Shown: positions 43,947 through 52,340 of the stretch, piece after piece | Layout: the number at the start of each line of letters is the position of its first letter | Position numbering within the stretch: position 1 is the first letter of the stretch | NCBI RefSeq assembly: GCF_000336775.1 | Contig: NZ_AOLJ01000011.1 | Location: forward strand, 675,043-739,042 | Length of the DNA stretch: 64,000 nt | Origin: Haloferax gibbonsii ATCC 33959 | GTDB taxonomy: Archaea > Halobacteriota > Halobacteria > Halobacteriales > Haloferacaceae | Direction: 5' to 3' | Notes under the pieces: model-generated | What the model was told of the DNA's origin: nothing | Seen by the model: only the letters and a program-made list of their open reading frames with translations | Databases searched by the model: none | Made by a program: the position numbers and the translations under genes

Positions 43947-44858
43947 TTATTTCTTCCAGCGCAGGTCCGGCACCGTGACCGACGGCTCGAACCCGAGTTC
44001 GCCGCGGCGCACCCGGACGTAGGCCGCGATACAGACCGCGCCGAGCACTATCGCGCCGATGCCGAGCAGGCCGGCCTCGGGGCCGAACGCACCGCCGGTA
44101 ATCACGTCGGGGCCCCGTTCCGTCGTCTCGACGAGCGACGTGCCGAAGTCGAGACCGCTGACCGCGAAGCCGAAGACGCCGCCCTGCACGAAGTTCCACG
44201 AGATGTGGATTCCCGTCGGGATGGCGAGGTCGCCGGTGAGCGCGTAGCCGAGGCCGAGCATGACGCCCGCGAGGGTGATGCTGGTCGTGCTGGCGAACCC
44301 CGCGTTCGGGTTCGTGTAGTGGGCGACGCCGAACACGGCCGACGAGACCGCGAGGCCGCCGGCGACCGCCGCGTCCGGGCCGAATCGCCAGCGGAGGCCC
44401 TCGGCGACGTCGGTGAGGACGACGCCCCGGAGCAGGAGTTCCTCGGCGATGCCGACGACGACGAAGAACGCGAGGAGCGAGCCGACGCCGAGCAGTCGGT
44501 CGACGCCGAGCGGGACGGAGGAGACCGCAATCCAGTCGGCCGCGACGCCGACGACGAAGACGGCGGTCATCAACCCCGTTCCGAGCGCGAGGCCGAACGC
44601 GAGGTCGACCGCCCACTCGCGGTCGAACCGGAGACCGAGGTCCGCGACGGTCCGCCGGTCGACGTACCGCGCGACGACGAGGGCGGCGAGACCGCTCGCC
44701 CCGACAGAGACGAGCGAGACGACGAGCGCGACGAGTCGACTTGATTCGGCGAGACCGCCGAGGGCGGCCGAGAGCGAGACGGCGACCACGAGCGAGACGA
44801 GGACGAAGACGACGGGCGTCGCGAGCAGTCGAAACGGGGCTCGCGGCCGGCGTTCCAT
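43947..44858 (-). CDS. CPBP family intramembrane metalloprotease
   Basis: 303 residues from the ATG at 44858; a GTG at 44888 is also possible. About eight membrane helices. The family's glutamate pair is in GIAEELLLRGVVL, the second motif is VLGYALTGDL and the His-containing GIHISWNFVQGGVFG follows. CPBP/CAAX-type proteases cleave or process membrane proteins, often for self-immunity to peptides; substrate unknown. Confidence 0.88.
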   Translation of the reverse strand: MERRPRAPFRLLATPVVFVLVSLVVAVSLSAALGGLAESSRLVALVVSLVSVGASGLAALVVARYVDRRTVADLGLRFDREWAVDLAFGLALGTGLMTAVFVVGVAADWIAVSSVPLGVDRLLGVGSLLAFFVVVGIAEELLLRGVVLTDVAEGLRWRFGPDAAVAGGLAVSSAVFGVAHYTNPNAGFASTTSITLAGVMLGLGYALTGDLAIPTGIHISWNFVQGGVFGFAVSGLDFGTSLVETTERGPDVITGGAFGPEAGLLGIGAIVLGAVCIAAYVRVRRGELGFEPSVTVPDLRWKK

Positions 44859-44948
44859 GTCGTTCCAGAGGAGGCGACGGGGAGACACGACGGGTGATTC
44901 AGCGGCCGCGGGCAAGAAAGTACGGCGAGAAGGGACGCGAGCGCAGCC

Positions 44949-45326
44949 TCAGATGGGCGCGCTCGTCAGGATGACGGTGAGACCGAACAGGACGAGGCCG
45001 AGGAGCACCGAGACGACGAAGTGGATGGTCACCACGTACGCCGACAGGCGGTTCGACCGACCGTAGAGGTACTTGACGAAGCCGAAGTCGAGCCCGATTG
45101 CGAGCGCGAGCGCGACGAAGGAGTTCCAGCCGAAGGTGGTGAAGACGACGGCGATGGCCGCGGGAACCGGCCCGACGGCGAACGCCTTCTTGAGTTCCAC
45201 GTCGCCGAGGACGTTCCGCGCGGCGATGTGGGCGGTGAGAGAAAGGAACAGCGCGAACAGCGCGAACGTTCCGGCGACGGCCGTGACCGGCGCACCGGCG
45301 GCCGTCTGCAAGGTGAGCGCGTCCAT
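44949..45326 (-). CDS. four-helix membrane protein of unknown function
   Basis: 125 residues with four membrane helices (about 14-36, 50-67, 70-84, 95-121). Contains FALFLSLTAHIAARNVLGDVELKKAFAVGPVPA, conserved-looking in haloarchaea (DUF7473-like by recollection). No motif indicating a function. The C-terminus reaches into the outer face with SAPI. Confidence 0.65.
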   Translation of the reverse strand: MDALTLQTAAGAPVTAVAGTFALFALFLSLTAHIAARNVLGDVELKKAFAVGPVPAAIAVVFTTFGWNSFVALALAIGLDFGFVKYLYGRSNRLSAYVVTIHFVVSVLLGLVLFGLTVILTSAPI

Positions 45327-45407
45327 ACCGGTCCGAGGGACGCGACTGACTTAGGTTCGGTCGATTCGGGTCCCGGTTACGCGGCGCGGTCGCGGGACTC
45401 GGAGAGG

Positions 45408-45977
45408 TTAGAACGACCCGTTCAGGAGACCGAGTTCGGAGAGGCGCGAGATGATGACGTCGACCGCCGCTTCGGCGTCTTCCGGCTTCTTCCCGCCCGT
45501 GATGACGAGCTTGCCCGACCCGAAGAGAAGCGCGACGACGCTCGGTTCGTCGAGGCGATAGACGAGTCCAGGGAACTGTTCGGGCTCGTACTCGATGTTC
45601 TCGAGACCGAGGCCGATGGCGATGGCGTTGAGGTTCAGGTTCTCGCCGAGGTCCGCGCTCGTGACGATGTTCTGGACGGTGATTTCGGGGTCGTCGTCGA
45701 CCGGTATCTGAAGCTCGCGGAGCTTGTCGAAGACGATTTCGAGGCTCTCGTGCACGTCATCCGTCGACTTCGCGCCGGTACAGACGATTTTTCCGGACCG
45801 GAAGATGAGCGCCGCGGACTTCGGCTCTTGGGTGCGGTAGACGAGTCCCGGGAACTGCTCGGGGTCGTAGTCGGCGCCCTCGAGGTCCATCGCCACGCTC
45901 TGGAGGTCGAGCTCTTGGCCGATTCCCGTGGAGGCGACGACGTTTTCGATGTTGATTGTGTCCTTGGGGTCGGTCAT
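45408..45977 (-). CDS. tbp: TATA-box-binding protein
   Basis: 189 residues with the two-fold repeat of TBP: repeat 1 about 7-95, repeat 2 about 98-185; both contain EQFPGLVYR and the Phe pairs that kink DNA. It nucleates transcription initiation with TFB. Haloferax has several TBPs; this one has the generic acidic form. Its own start is preceded by three AT-rich elements (see the upstream feature), which could let the protein bind its own promoter. Confidence 0.97.
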   Translation of the reverse strand: MTDPKDTINIENVVASTGIGQELDLQSVAMDLEGADYDPEQFPGLVYRTQEPKSAALIFRSGKIVCTGAKSTDDVHESLEIVFDKLRELQIPVDDDPEITVQNIVTSADLGENLNLNAIAIGLGLENIEYEPEQFPGLVYRLDEPSVVALLFGSGKLVITGGKKPEDAEAAVDVIISRLSELGLLNGSF

Positions 45978-45982
45978 GCAAC

Positions 45983-46013
45983 GATTTAAGGCACGTATTT
46001 AAGGTTTAAAAAG
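45983..46013 (-). promoter_or_regulatory. three AT-rich TATA-like elements upstream of tbp
   Basis: On the minus strand, ccttaaat occurs twice 13 nt apart (spanning about 45984-46004) with a further tttttaaa at about 46005-46013. The middle one, centred 23-26 nt before the ATG, best fits the usual spacing. The arrangement invites multiple TBP binding. Confidence 0.55.
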
Positions 46014-46035
46014 ATTGGTGCAAGGAATTGACAGC

Positions 46036-46347
46036 TTACGCGCGGCGACGAATAATCCGGACGTTCCGAACGGTGACGACCGCACCGAGAAGTGTCAAGG
46101 AGATGGGAACCGCGAGTCGTGCGACCGCCGGTCTGAGCACCCAGTAGGTGGCGAAGAACAGGGCAACCGAGACCAGTTTTAACACCGCGAACGAGCCGGG
46201 TCCGGGGTCGCCACCCGAGATGAGTCGCACGACTGGATTCCCTTCCTGCACGCCGGCCATCCTGACACCGAGGACGGTCGTGACGTAGTCGCCGAGGCCG
46301 TAGGCGAGCGCCGCCGCGCCCCAGAGGATGGCGTCGAGAGAGGCCAT
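46036..46347 (-). CDS. three-helix membrane protein (DUF5658-like)
   Basis: 103 residues, helices at about 7-25, 52-68 and 75-95. The sequence GLGDYVTTVLGVRMAGVQEGNPVVRLI resembles DUF5658-type membrane proteins that carry a conserved Asp-x-x-Thr-T and NP-x-V pattern. Function unknown. Confidence 0.7.
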   Translation of the reverse strand: MASLDAILWGAAALAYGLGDYVTTVLGVRMAGVQEGNPVVRLISGGDPGPGSFAVLKLVSVALFFATYWVLRPAVARLAVPISLTLLGAVVTVRNVRIIRRRA

Positions 46348-46496
46348 GCGGGTGGATTCGGAGCGGCCACTATAAGTCTCGCCGTCGCCGGATTGTCACG
46401 TTCGGCGGCGTCGCCATCGGTCGGGGTGCGCGTCACCGCGCTCGCGGGAGCGACGACGACCGATACCCTCATTTCCGCGGCCCGTCAGGTCCGAGC

Positions 46497-47462
46497 GTGT
46501 ACGGATTGGAACTCGCCGGCGAGGAAGACGACTTCGCCGCCCGCGAGGCCGAGTCGGCCGCGACGGGCGTGACGGTCGTCGCCCCCGGCCTCGCCACCGC
46601 CCGCGGCGTCGAACCGGAGCGCGCGAGGCGACTCGCCTACACCCGGCGCGTCGTCGAACTGGTCGGTCGCTGCGAACCCGATATCGACGCCGCGCGCGCC
46701 GTCGTCGCGGCCGCGAACGTCGACCGCGAGGGGACCGTCGCCGTCCGCGCCCGAGACGTGCGGGGTCTCACGGATATCAGCACGACCGACGCCGAGCGCG
46801 AACTCGGCTCGGCGCTCGTCGACCGCGGCTTCGGCGTCGATTTGGACGACCCCGACCACGAGCTTCGGGTCTACTTCTCCGAGGACACCTGTCTCGTTGG
46901 CTGGACCGCCGTCGAGGCCGTCCGCGACTTCGCCGACCGAAAGCCGACCGACCGACCGTTCTTCCAGCCGGGGAGCATGGCCCCCGTGGACGCCCGCGCC
47001 TTCGTCAACATGGCCGGCGCGGAGCCCGGCGCCCGGATTCTGGACCCGATGTGCGGCACCGGCGGCGTCCTCCTCGAAGCGGGCCTCGTCGGCGCCGACG
47101 TGGTCGGCGTCGACGCCCAGGCGAAGATGGTCGGCGGCGCGCGCGAGAACCTGCGTCACTACGTCGGCGACGGCGACGTAATCCGCGGCGACGCCACCGC
47201 GCTCCCCCTCCGCGACGACTCGATGGACGGCGCGGTGTTCGACGCTCCTTACGGCCGGCAGTCGAAAATCGCCCGCCACTCGCTTTCGGACCTCGTCGGC
47301 GGCGCGCTGGCGGAGGTCCGCCGAGTCGCCCCCGAGTGCGTGATGGTCGCCGACCGGTCGTGGACCGAGGAAGCGGAAGACGCCGGCTGGGAGGTCGAAC
47401 GCGTGTTCGAGCGCCGAGTCCACCGGTCGCTGGTGCGGTACGTGCATCTGCTGCACCGGTAG
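46497..47462 (+). CDS. trmG10: tRNA (guanine10-N2)-dimethyltransferase TrmG10
   Basis: 321 residues, GTG start. A THUMP domain fills about 45-150 and a class I SAM-dependent methyltransferase about 160-320, with motif I DPMCGTGGVLLEAGL and the N-methylase motif IV DAPYGR (DPPY type). Modifies G10 of tRNA to m2(2)G, as known for archaeal Trm-G10. The GTG is preceded by a weak TATA (cgataccct) about 27 nt upstream. Confidence 0.93.
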   Translation: MYGLELAGEEDDFAAREAESAATGVTVVAPGLATARGVEPERARRLAYTRRVVELVGRCEPDIDAARAVVAAANVDREGTVAVRARDVRGLTDISTTDAERELGSALVDRGFGVDLDDPDHELRVYFSEDTCLVGWTAVEAVRDFADRKPTDRPFFQPGSMAPVDARAFVNMAGAEPGARILDPMCGTGGVLLEAGLVGADVVGVDAQAKMVGGARENLRHYVGDGDVIRGDATALPLRDDSMDGAVFDAPYGRQSKIARHSLSDLVGGALAEVRRVAPECVMVADRSWTEEAEDAGWEVERVFERRVHRSLVRYVHLLHR

Positions 47463-47558
47463 TCGGAATCGGCGGCGTCGATGGGTTCGGTCGCGGCCGG
47501 CGGTTCTCCGGTCAATCGCTCGACAGGATTATCAGCGAGTACGTCGAAGCGAACGCAT

Positions 47559-47765
47559 GTGAGGACAGTTCGAGAAATCCTCGTCGAGGCGTACGACCCC
47601 GACCCGCGAGCGATGGTCGTCGTCGCGATGGGGTCGTCGTTCCTGCTGCTGTCGCTCCTGTCGTACCCGGACGGTTCGAGCCCGTACTACCTGTTCGCTC
47701 TCACGGCGGCGGTCCTCTCGCTCGTCGTCTCGGTGGCGATGCTCGCCGGCGAGGCGCTCCGGTAG
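47559..47765 (+). CDS. small two-helix membrane protein
   Basis: 68 residues from the GTG at 47559, leaderless by its TATA-like ggattatc centred about 28 nt upstream. Helices about 22-42 and 45-62, with a short DPDPRA cytoplasmic start. The longer in-frame reading starting further upstream adds an unrelated Ser/Thr-rich stretch and no RBS. Unknown function. Confidence 0.65.
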   Translation: MRTVREILVEAYDPDPRAMVVVAMGSSFLLLSLLSYPDGSSPYYLFALTAAVLSLVVSVAMLAGEALR

Positions 47766-47783
47766 TCGTGGTGGACGAGGCCG

Positions 47784-48236
47784 CTACAGCTCTTCCTTCT
47801 GGAGCGTGAGGTCGCCGTCCGAGCCAACGCGCAACATCACGTACTCGTAGTCCTGAATCCGTTCGTCGTACGCCACCTCGCCGTCGACGAGGAGCGTCAC
47901 GTCGCAGGTCTCGGCGTCGACCTCCCGGGTGAGCGTCTTCGTCTCGCCCGGCGAGAGTCCGATGTCACCCTCGCGGCACGCGGGCTTCAGCACGACTTCG
48001 CCGGAGAAGTCGCCGCTGACCCGCACTCGAACGAGTTCCGAACCCTCGCAGAACTGCGGCCATCCGCACTCGTCCGTGGTGGTCGCGGTCTGCCCGGATT
48101 CGGTCGTCTCTGGGTCGGGGGCGGTTGTGGTCGTCGTTTCGGTCGTCGTCTCAGACGAGGATATGGAGGGACTACCGAGACACCCGGAGAGGAGAGCGAG
48201 CGAACCGAGCGACGCGAGGACCCGTCTGCGCTGCAT
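47784..48236 (-). CDS. Tat-exported lipoprotein of unknown function
   Basis: 150 residues. The signal peptide MQRRRVLASLGSLALLSGC carries a twin-arginine motif (RRRVLA) and a lipobox (LSGC, Cys19), so it should go through Tat and be lipidated. A Thr/Ser-rich stalk (25-53) is followed by a compact beta-rich domain with four cysteines (CGWPQFC, C at GDFSGEVVLKPAC, TC) that probably form disulfides. Typical haloarchaeal surface lipoprotein. Confidence 0.85.
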   Translation of the reverse strand: MQRRRVLASLGSLALLSGCLGSPSISSSETTTETTTTTAPDPETTESGQTATTTDECGWPQFCEGSELVRVRVSGDFSGEVVLKPACREGDIGLSPGETKTLTREVDAETCDVTLLVDGEVAYDERIQDYEYVMLRVGSDGDLTLQKEEL

Positions 48237-48302
48237 GAGATGTAGTTTCGATGTCAGAGCAAATGTCTTGTGTCGGCGGGACGGCCCGGGCCGCGTGTCC
48301 GG

Positions 48303-48905
48303 CTATCGCCGCGCCAACACCGTCTCGCCCGCCCGCACCGACTCGCCCTTCTCGACGACCACGTCGTCGGAGCCGTACTCCGGCGGCAACAGCACGTCGG
48401 CCCGCGAGCCGAAGTCGATGTGGCCGAGTCTCTGCCCGCGGACGAGTTCGTCGCCGGGTGCGACGTACGAATGAATCCGGCGGGCGAACGCCCCGGCGAT
48501 GAGCGACACTTCGTGGTCGCCCTCGTCGGTGTCGAGTTCGATATCGACGCGCTCGTTGCGGTCGGAGTCCTTCGAGAACGCCGGTTTGTGCGCGCCGGGG
48601 CGGTGGGTGACGGTTCGGACCGCGCCGGAGACGGGCGCGCGGTTGACGTGCACGTCGGTGACGTTCATGAACACGCCCACGCGGACGCGGCTGTCCTCGG
48701 CGCGAATCACGGAGACGTGCCCGTCGGCGGGGGCGACGACGCCCGAGTCGTCGGGCGGCGAGCGCTCGGGGTCGCGGAAGAACCAGAGGACGAACGCGCC
48801 CACAGCGAGGAGAACGGCTCCGAGCGGCGGGAAGACGAATGCTGCGACTGCCGCGCCGACGAAGGCGGGGAGCGCGAACCGTCGGTAGCCGGGTGCGAAC
48901 TTCAT
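48303..48905 (-). CDS. asd: archaetidylserine decarboxylase (PSD-like)
   Basis: 200 residues from the ATG at 48905, which overlaps the preceding RFC gene's stop (TAATG). Two N-terminal membrane helices are followed by the PSD core: ADGHVS (Asp61, His63), VHVNRAPVSG (His87), HKPAF and the autocleavage site GHIDFGSRADV, where Gly166-Ser167 is cut to make the pyruvoyl group. Converts archaetidylserine to archaetidylethanolamine, used in lipid supply for archaeosortase-processed proteins in Haloferax. Confidence 0.93.
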   Translation of the reverse strand: MKFAPGYRRFALPAFVGAAVAAFVFPPLGAVLLAVGAFVLWFFRDPERSPPDDSGVVAPADGHVSVIRAEDSRVRVGVFMNVTDVHVNRAPVSGAVRTVTHRPGAHKPAFSKDSDRNERVDIELDTDEGDHEVSLIAGAFARRIHSYVAPGDELVRGQRLGHIDFGSRADVLLPPEYGSDDVVVEKGESVRAGETVLARR

Positions 48906-49930
48906 TATGCCTCGCCGCGGACGTCCGCGCCCCAACTCGTGAGGAGGTGGGTGATGTGCAGGCGGTCGTCGATACCCGTCGAGATGTCGAGGTCGACCTG
49001 CCCGGCGAGGACGTGCAGGCGGGCGAGTTCGCCGTCTGCGAAGCGCTCGGGGGTCGAGTCGGCGACGCGGAGGATGTCGCGGAGGAGCTCCTGTCCCTCG
49101 TAGCCCTCGTCGTCGAGGAGCGTCGTGAGGGTCTTGCGGGCGTCCTTGATGTCGCCCTCGCGGGCGTTGATGAGGAGCGTCTTCAGTTCGTCGTCGAAGC
49201 CCACGTCGCCGAGGGCGGCGTGAACCGTGGACATCGTGACCTCGTCGGCTTCGGTGGCCGTCCGCTGGGCCGAGAGGATGGCCTTGCGGACGTTCCCGTT
49301 GGAGGCGTCGGTGAGGAACTGGAGGCCGCCGTCGTCGTAGTCGACGCCCTCGGCGTCGAGGATGTCGGCGAGGAGGGTTTCGAGGGTGTCGTCGTCCGGC
49401 GCGGGCATGGGAACCGGGAAACACCGCGAGCGAATCGGCGGGATGAGCTTCGAGGGCTGGCGGGTGGTGATGACGAACTGCGTGGTCCGGTGGTGCTGTT
49501 CCATCACGCGGCGGAGCGCCTGCTGGAAGTCCTCGCGGATGGATTCGGCGTTGTCGAGGACGATGGTCTTGTACTCGCCGGACATCGGGGCGTAGCTGGC
49601 GGACTCCTTCAGCACGCGGTTTATCATGTCGCGTTTCGCCATGCGACTGCGGCCGTCGAGGAACTGCTCGAACCGCGGGTCGGCGCGAATCTGCTTTTTC
49701 GTCCGGTTGAAGAAGTCCGCGACGTTGAGTTCGATGAGGTCGTTTTCGGGGTCCGAATGCGCCTCGCGAGCCAGCGCGCGAACGGCGGCGGTCTTGCCGA
49801 CGCCCGGCGGGCCCTGCACGACGAGGTTCATCGGTTCGTCCACGGCGCGTCGGAGGCGTTCGCGGACCTCCGGCTGTGGGAGGTCTTCGAGCCCCGGCGC
49901 GTGCGTCTCGGTCCACAGCGGCGCGTCCAT
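48905..49930 (-). CDS. rfcB: replication factor C small subunit 2 (RfcB type), with altered Walker B
   Basis: 341 residues. Walker A GPPGVGKT (40-47) and the SRC motif (168-170) are intact, but Walker B reads IVLDNAES, with Asn127 where the catalytic Glu of DEAD is expected. So it may bind ATP and contribute an arginine finger, yet be poor at hydrolysis. It would be one of the small positions in the heteropentameric clamp loader. Translationally coupled to the downstream asd gene by a one-base overlap. Confidence 0.92.
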   Translation of the reverse strand: MDAPLWTETHAPGLEDLPQPEVRERLRRAVDEPMNLVVQGPPGVGKTAAVRALAREAHSDPENDLIELNVADFFNRTKKQIRADPRFEQFLDGRSRMAKRDMINRVLKESASYAPMSGEYKTIVLDNAESIREDFQQALRRVMEQHHRTTQFVITTRQPSKLIPPIRSRCFPVPMPAPDDDTLETLLADILDAEGVDYDDGGLQFLTDASNGNVRKAILSAQRTATEADEVTMSTVHAALGDVGFDDELKTLLINAREGDIKDARKTLTTLLDDEGYEGQELLRDILRVADSTPERFADGELARLHVLAGQVDLDISTGIDDRLHITHLLTSWGADVRGEA

Positions 49931-50065
49931 TGGACTCCGGTAGCAGACGGTCGGGTAAGAATCGGTCGGTCCGGACCGTCGGACGGACTCGGGCTTCCTG
50001 CGGGCGAGCCCCGAAGCCGCGACCGATTCGACGCACGTTTAGTCCCGCCGCTATCATTGTGGTGC

Positions 50066-51019
50066 ATGTCCATGCGCGCGACCTTCCTCGGGACCGGCGG
50101 GGCCGTCCCCACCACGGCGCGTGCGCCGAGCGCGTTCCTCGTGAACCGCGACGGCGAGCGCCTGTTGTTCGATTGCGGGGAGGGCACCCAACGCCAGATG
50201 ATGCGCTACGGGACCGGGTTCGGCGTCAGCCACCTGTTCGTCACCCACCTCCACGGCGACCACATCCTCGGCATCCCCGGCCTGATTCAGACGCTCGACT
50301 TCAACGACCGCGACGCCTCGCTGGCCATCCACGGCCCGCCGGGGAGCAAGCGCCACCTCGAAAAGCTCGTCCACGCGGGCGGCTATCAACCCGGCTTCCA
50401 CGTCTCCGTCCACGAGGTCCGCCCCGGCAACGTCGCCTACCGCGCCGACGACTACGAGGTCCGCGCGTTCGACACCGAACACCGGACCGCCTCGGTCGGC
50501 TACGCACTCGTCGAAGACGACCGCCCCGGTCGGTTCGACCGCGAGAAGGCCGAGGAACTCGGCGTTCCCGTCGGCCCGGCGTTCGGTCGCCTCCACGCCG
50601 GCGAGGACGTGGAACTCGAAGACGGCACAGTCGTGCGCTCCGAGCAGGTCGTCGGCGACCCCCGACCCGGGCGAACTGTCGTCTACACCGGCGACACCCG
50701 CCCGCTCGATTCGACCGTCGAAGTCGCCCGCGACGCCGACCTGCTCGTCCACGACGCGACGTTCACCGACGAGGAGGCGGAGCGGGCGAAACAGACCGCG
50801 CACTCGACCGCCCGCGAGGCCGCCCGAATCGCCCGCGACGCCGACGTTCGCCGGTTCGCGCTGACGCACATCTCCGCCCGGTACGCCGCCGACCCGAGCC
50901 CGCTTCTCGAACAGGCCCGCGAGGTCTACGACGGCGAGGCGTTCGTCGCCGAAGACGGCCAGAAACTGGAGGTTCCGTACGCCGACAGCGACGGCGGCGG
51001 AGCCGAGACCGGCGAGTAG
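50066..51019 (+). CDS. rnz: ribonuclease Z
   Basis: 317 residues. The metallo-beta-lactamase metal site is HLHGDH (His61, His63, Asp65, His66), followed by GIPGLIQTLDF (RNase Z-specific), VYTGDTRP with the bridging Asp, and LTHISARY with the late His. Removes the 3' trailer of tRNA precursors. An ATG at 50072 is two codons further in frame. Divergent from the rfcB-asd operon. Confidence 0.95.
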   Translation: MSMRATFLGTGGAVPTTARAPSAFLVNRDGERLLFDCGEGTQRQMMRYGTGFGVSHLFVTHLHGDHILGIPGLIQTLDFNDRDASLAIHGPPGSKRHLEKLVHAGGYQPGFHVSVHEVRPGNVAYRADDYEVRAFDTEHRTASVGYALVEDDRPGRFDREKAEELGVPVGPAFGRLHAGEDVELEDGTVVRSEQVVGDPRPGRTVVYTGDTRPLDSTVEVARDADLLVHDATFTDEEAERAKQTAHSTAREAARIARDADVRRFALTHISARYAADPSPLLEQAREVYDGEAFVAEDGQKLEVPYADSDGGGAETGE

Positions 51020-51067
51020 CCCGCGGACCGCGGTACGCTTTTCTCCCGGCCGGGCGCATCCGTCGGT

Positions 51068-51946
51068 GTGCCGCAGAACGCCTTCCACACCGTCGACGTG
51101 TTCGCCACGGCGAGGTACGCCGGGAACCAGCTCGCCGTCTTCGAGGGAGCGGACGCGCTCAGTTCCGAGCAGATGGCCGCGCTCGCCAACGAGATGAACT
51201 ACTCGGAGACGACGTTCATCGAGGGAGGGTCGCCCGACGACGGCTACGACGTTCGCATCTTCACGCCGGACGGCGAGATTCCGTTCGCCGGACACCCGAC
51301 GCTCGGGACGGCCGCCGTCCTCCGCGAGCACTTCGGGGCGGGCGACGAGGTGACGCTGAACCTCGGCGTCGGTCCCATCTCGGTCGAAGTTCGGTCCGAC
51401 GGCAGCGACGACGAGCAGTACTGGATGACGCAAAACGCCCCGGAGTTCGGCGCGGAACTCGACCGCGAGACGCTCGCGGAGGTGCTGTCGCTCGATGCGG
51501 CCGACTTCGACGCGGACTGGCCGATACAGGTCGTCTCGACCGGCCTGCCAGCGGTGATGATTCCGCTCTGCGACCGCGACGCCCTCGCCCGGAGCGAGGT
51601 GTTCGTTCCGGCGTACCGCTCGTTCTTCGACGACGTGGGCGTCGAGAACCTCTTTCTGTTCTGTCCGGACCCCCGCGACGACGCGAACGACTTCGCGGCG
51701 CGGATGTACGCCCCCGGCCACGGCGTCGCCGAGGACCCCGCGACTGGTAGCGCGAACGGCTGTTTGGCGGGCTATCTCGCCCGTCATCGCTACTTCGACG
51801 ACGACGAAATCGAGGTCACGGTCGAGCAGGGCTACGAGATGGGCCGTCCGTCGCAGCTCTACCTCGAAGCCGAGGACCGAGGCGGCGAGGTGGCGGTCCG
51901 CGTCGGCGGGCGCGTCGAGTTCGTCTCGAAGGGGAGACTCGTCTGA
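51068..51946 (+). CDS. PhzF family isomerase/epimerase
   Basis: 292 residues, GTG start. PhzF fold signatures: FHTVDVFATARYAGNQLAVF at the N-terminus, NYSETTFI with the catalytic Glu47, FAGHPTLGTAAVL and AEDPATGSANGCLAGYL near 220-236. Enzymes of this diaminopimelate-epimerase-like family isomerise or epimerise small acids; the substrate in haloarchaea is unknown. It is not a phenazine gene here, as no phz cluster is present. Confidence 0.9.
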   Translation: MPQNAFHTVDVFATARYAGNQLAVFEGADALSSEQMAALANEMNYSETTFIEGGSPDDGYDVRIFTPDGEIPFAGHPTLGTAAVLREHFGAGDEVTLNLGVGPISVEVRSDGSDDEQYWMTQNAPEFGAELDRETLAEVLSLDAADFDADWPIQVVSTGLPAVMIPLCDRDALARSEVFVPAYRSFFDDVGVENLFLFCPDPRDDANDFAARMYAPGHGVAEDPATGSANGCLAGYLARHRYFDDDEIEVTVEQGYEMGRPSQLYLEAEDRGGEVAVRVGGRVEFVSKGRLV

Positions 51947-51987
51947 GCGGCCGCTGAGCGGGGAACAGAGTCGAAAAAGGGACCGAT

Positions 51988-52332
51988 TCAGTCCCGGTGG
52001 GCGTCGCAGACCGGGTTCTCGCCGTCGTCGAGGAGGACGACGGGGACCCCGAGGACGACCCACTCGCGGACGTAGCGCCGGCGCGTCGTCGCGGGTGACC
52101 CGCACTCGACGCAGGCGACGTCCGCGGACTCGGCGGCCGACTCGATGATTCTCGTCCGCGGGCCGACGGCCGTCCGTGGATACGCCGGGCGCTTGGACAG
52201 GAGCGCGACGAGCGCCGCGGCGACCGCGAGAGCGACGACCGGCAGGACGAACCGGCCGGCACCGGAGCGCGCGAGCACGCCGACGATGACGAGCAACATG
52301 ACCGCGACGGCCAGTTCACGGAGGAGACGCAT
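51988..52332 (-). CDS. membrane protein with C-terminal zinc-ribbon-like cysteines
   Basis: 114 residues: two membrane helices (6-22 and 28-46), a basic linker and a C-terminal soluble part with CVECGSPATTRRRYVREW and a late CDAHRD. The Cys/His set may bind zinc. Ends 8 nt before the SPFH protein's stop-side neighbour on the same strand, so probably co-transcribed with it. Confidence 0.7.
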   Translation of the reverse strand: MRLLRELAVAVMLLVIVGVLARSGAGRFVLPVVALAVAAALVALLSKRPAYPRTAVGPRTRIIESAAESADVACVECGSPATTRRRYVREWVVLGVPVVLLDDGENPVCDAHRD

Positions 52333-52340
52333 CGACGGCG

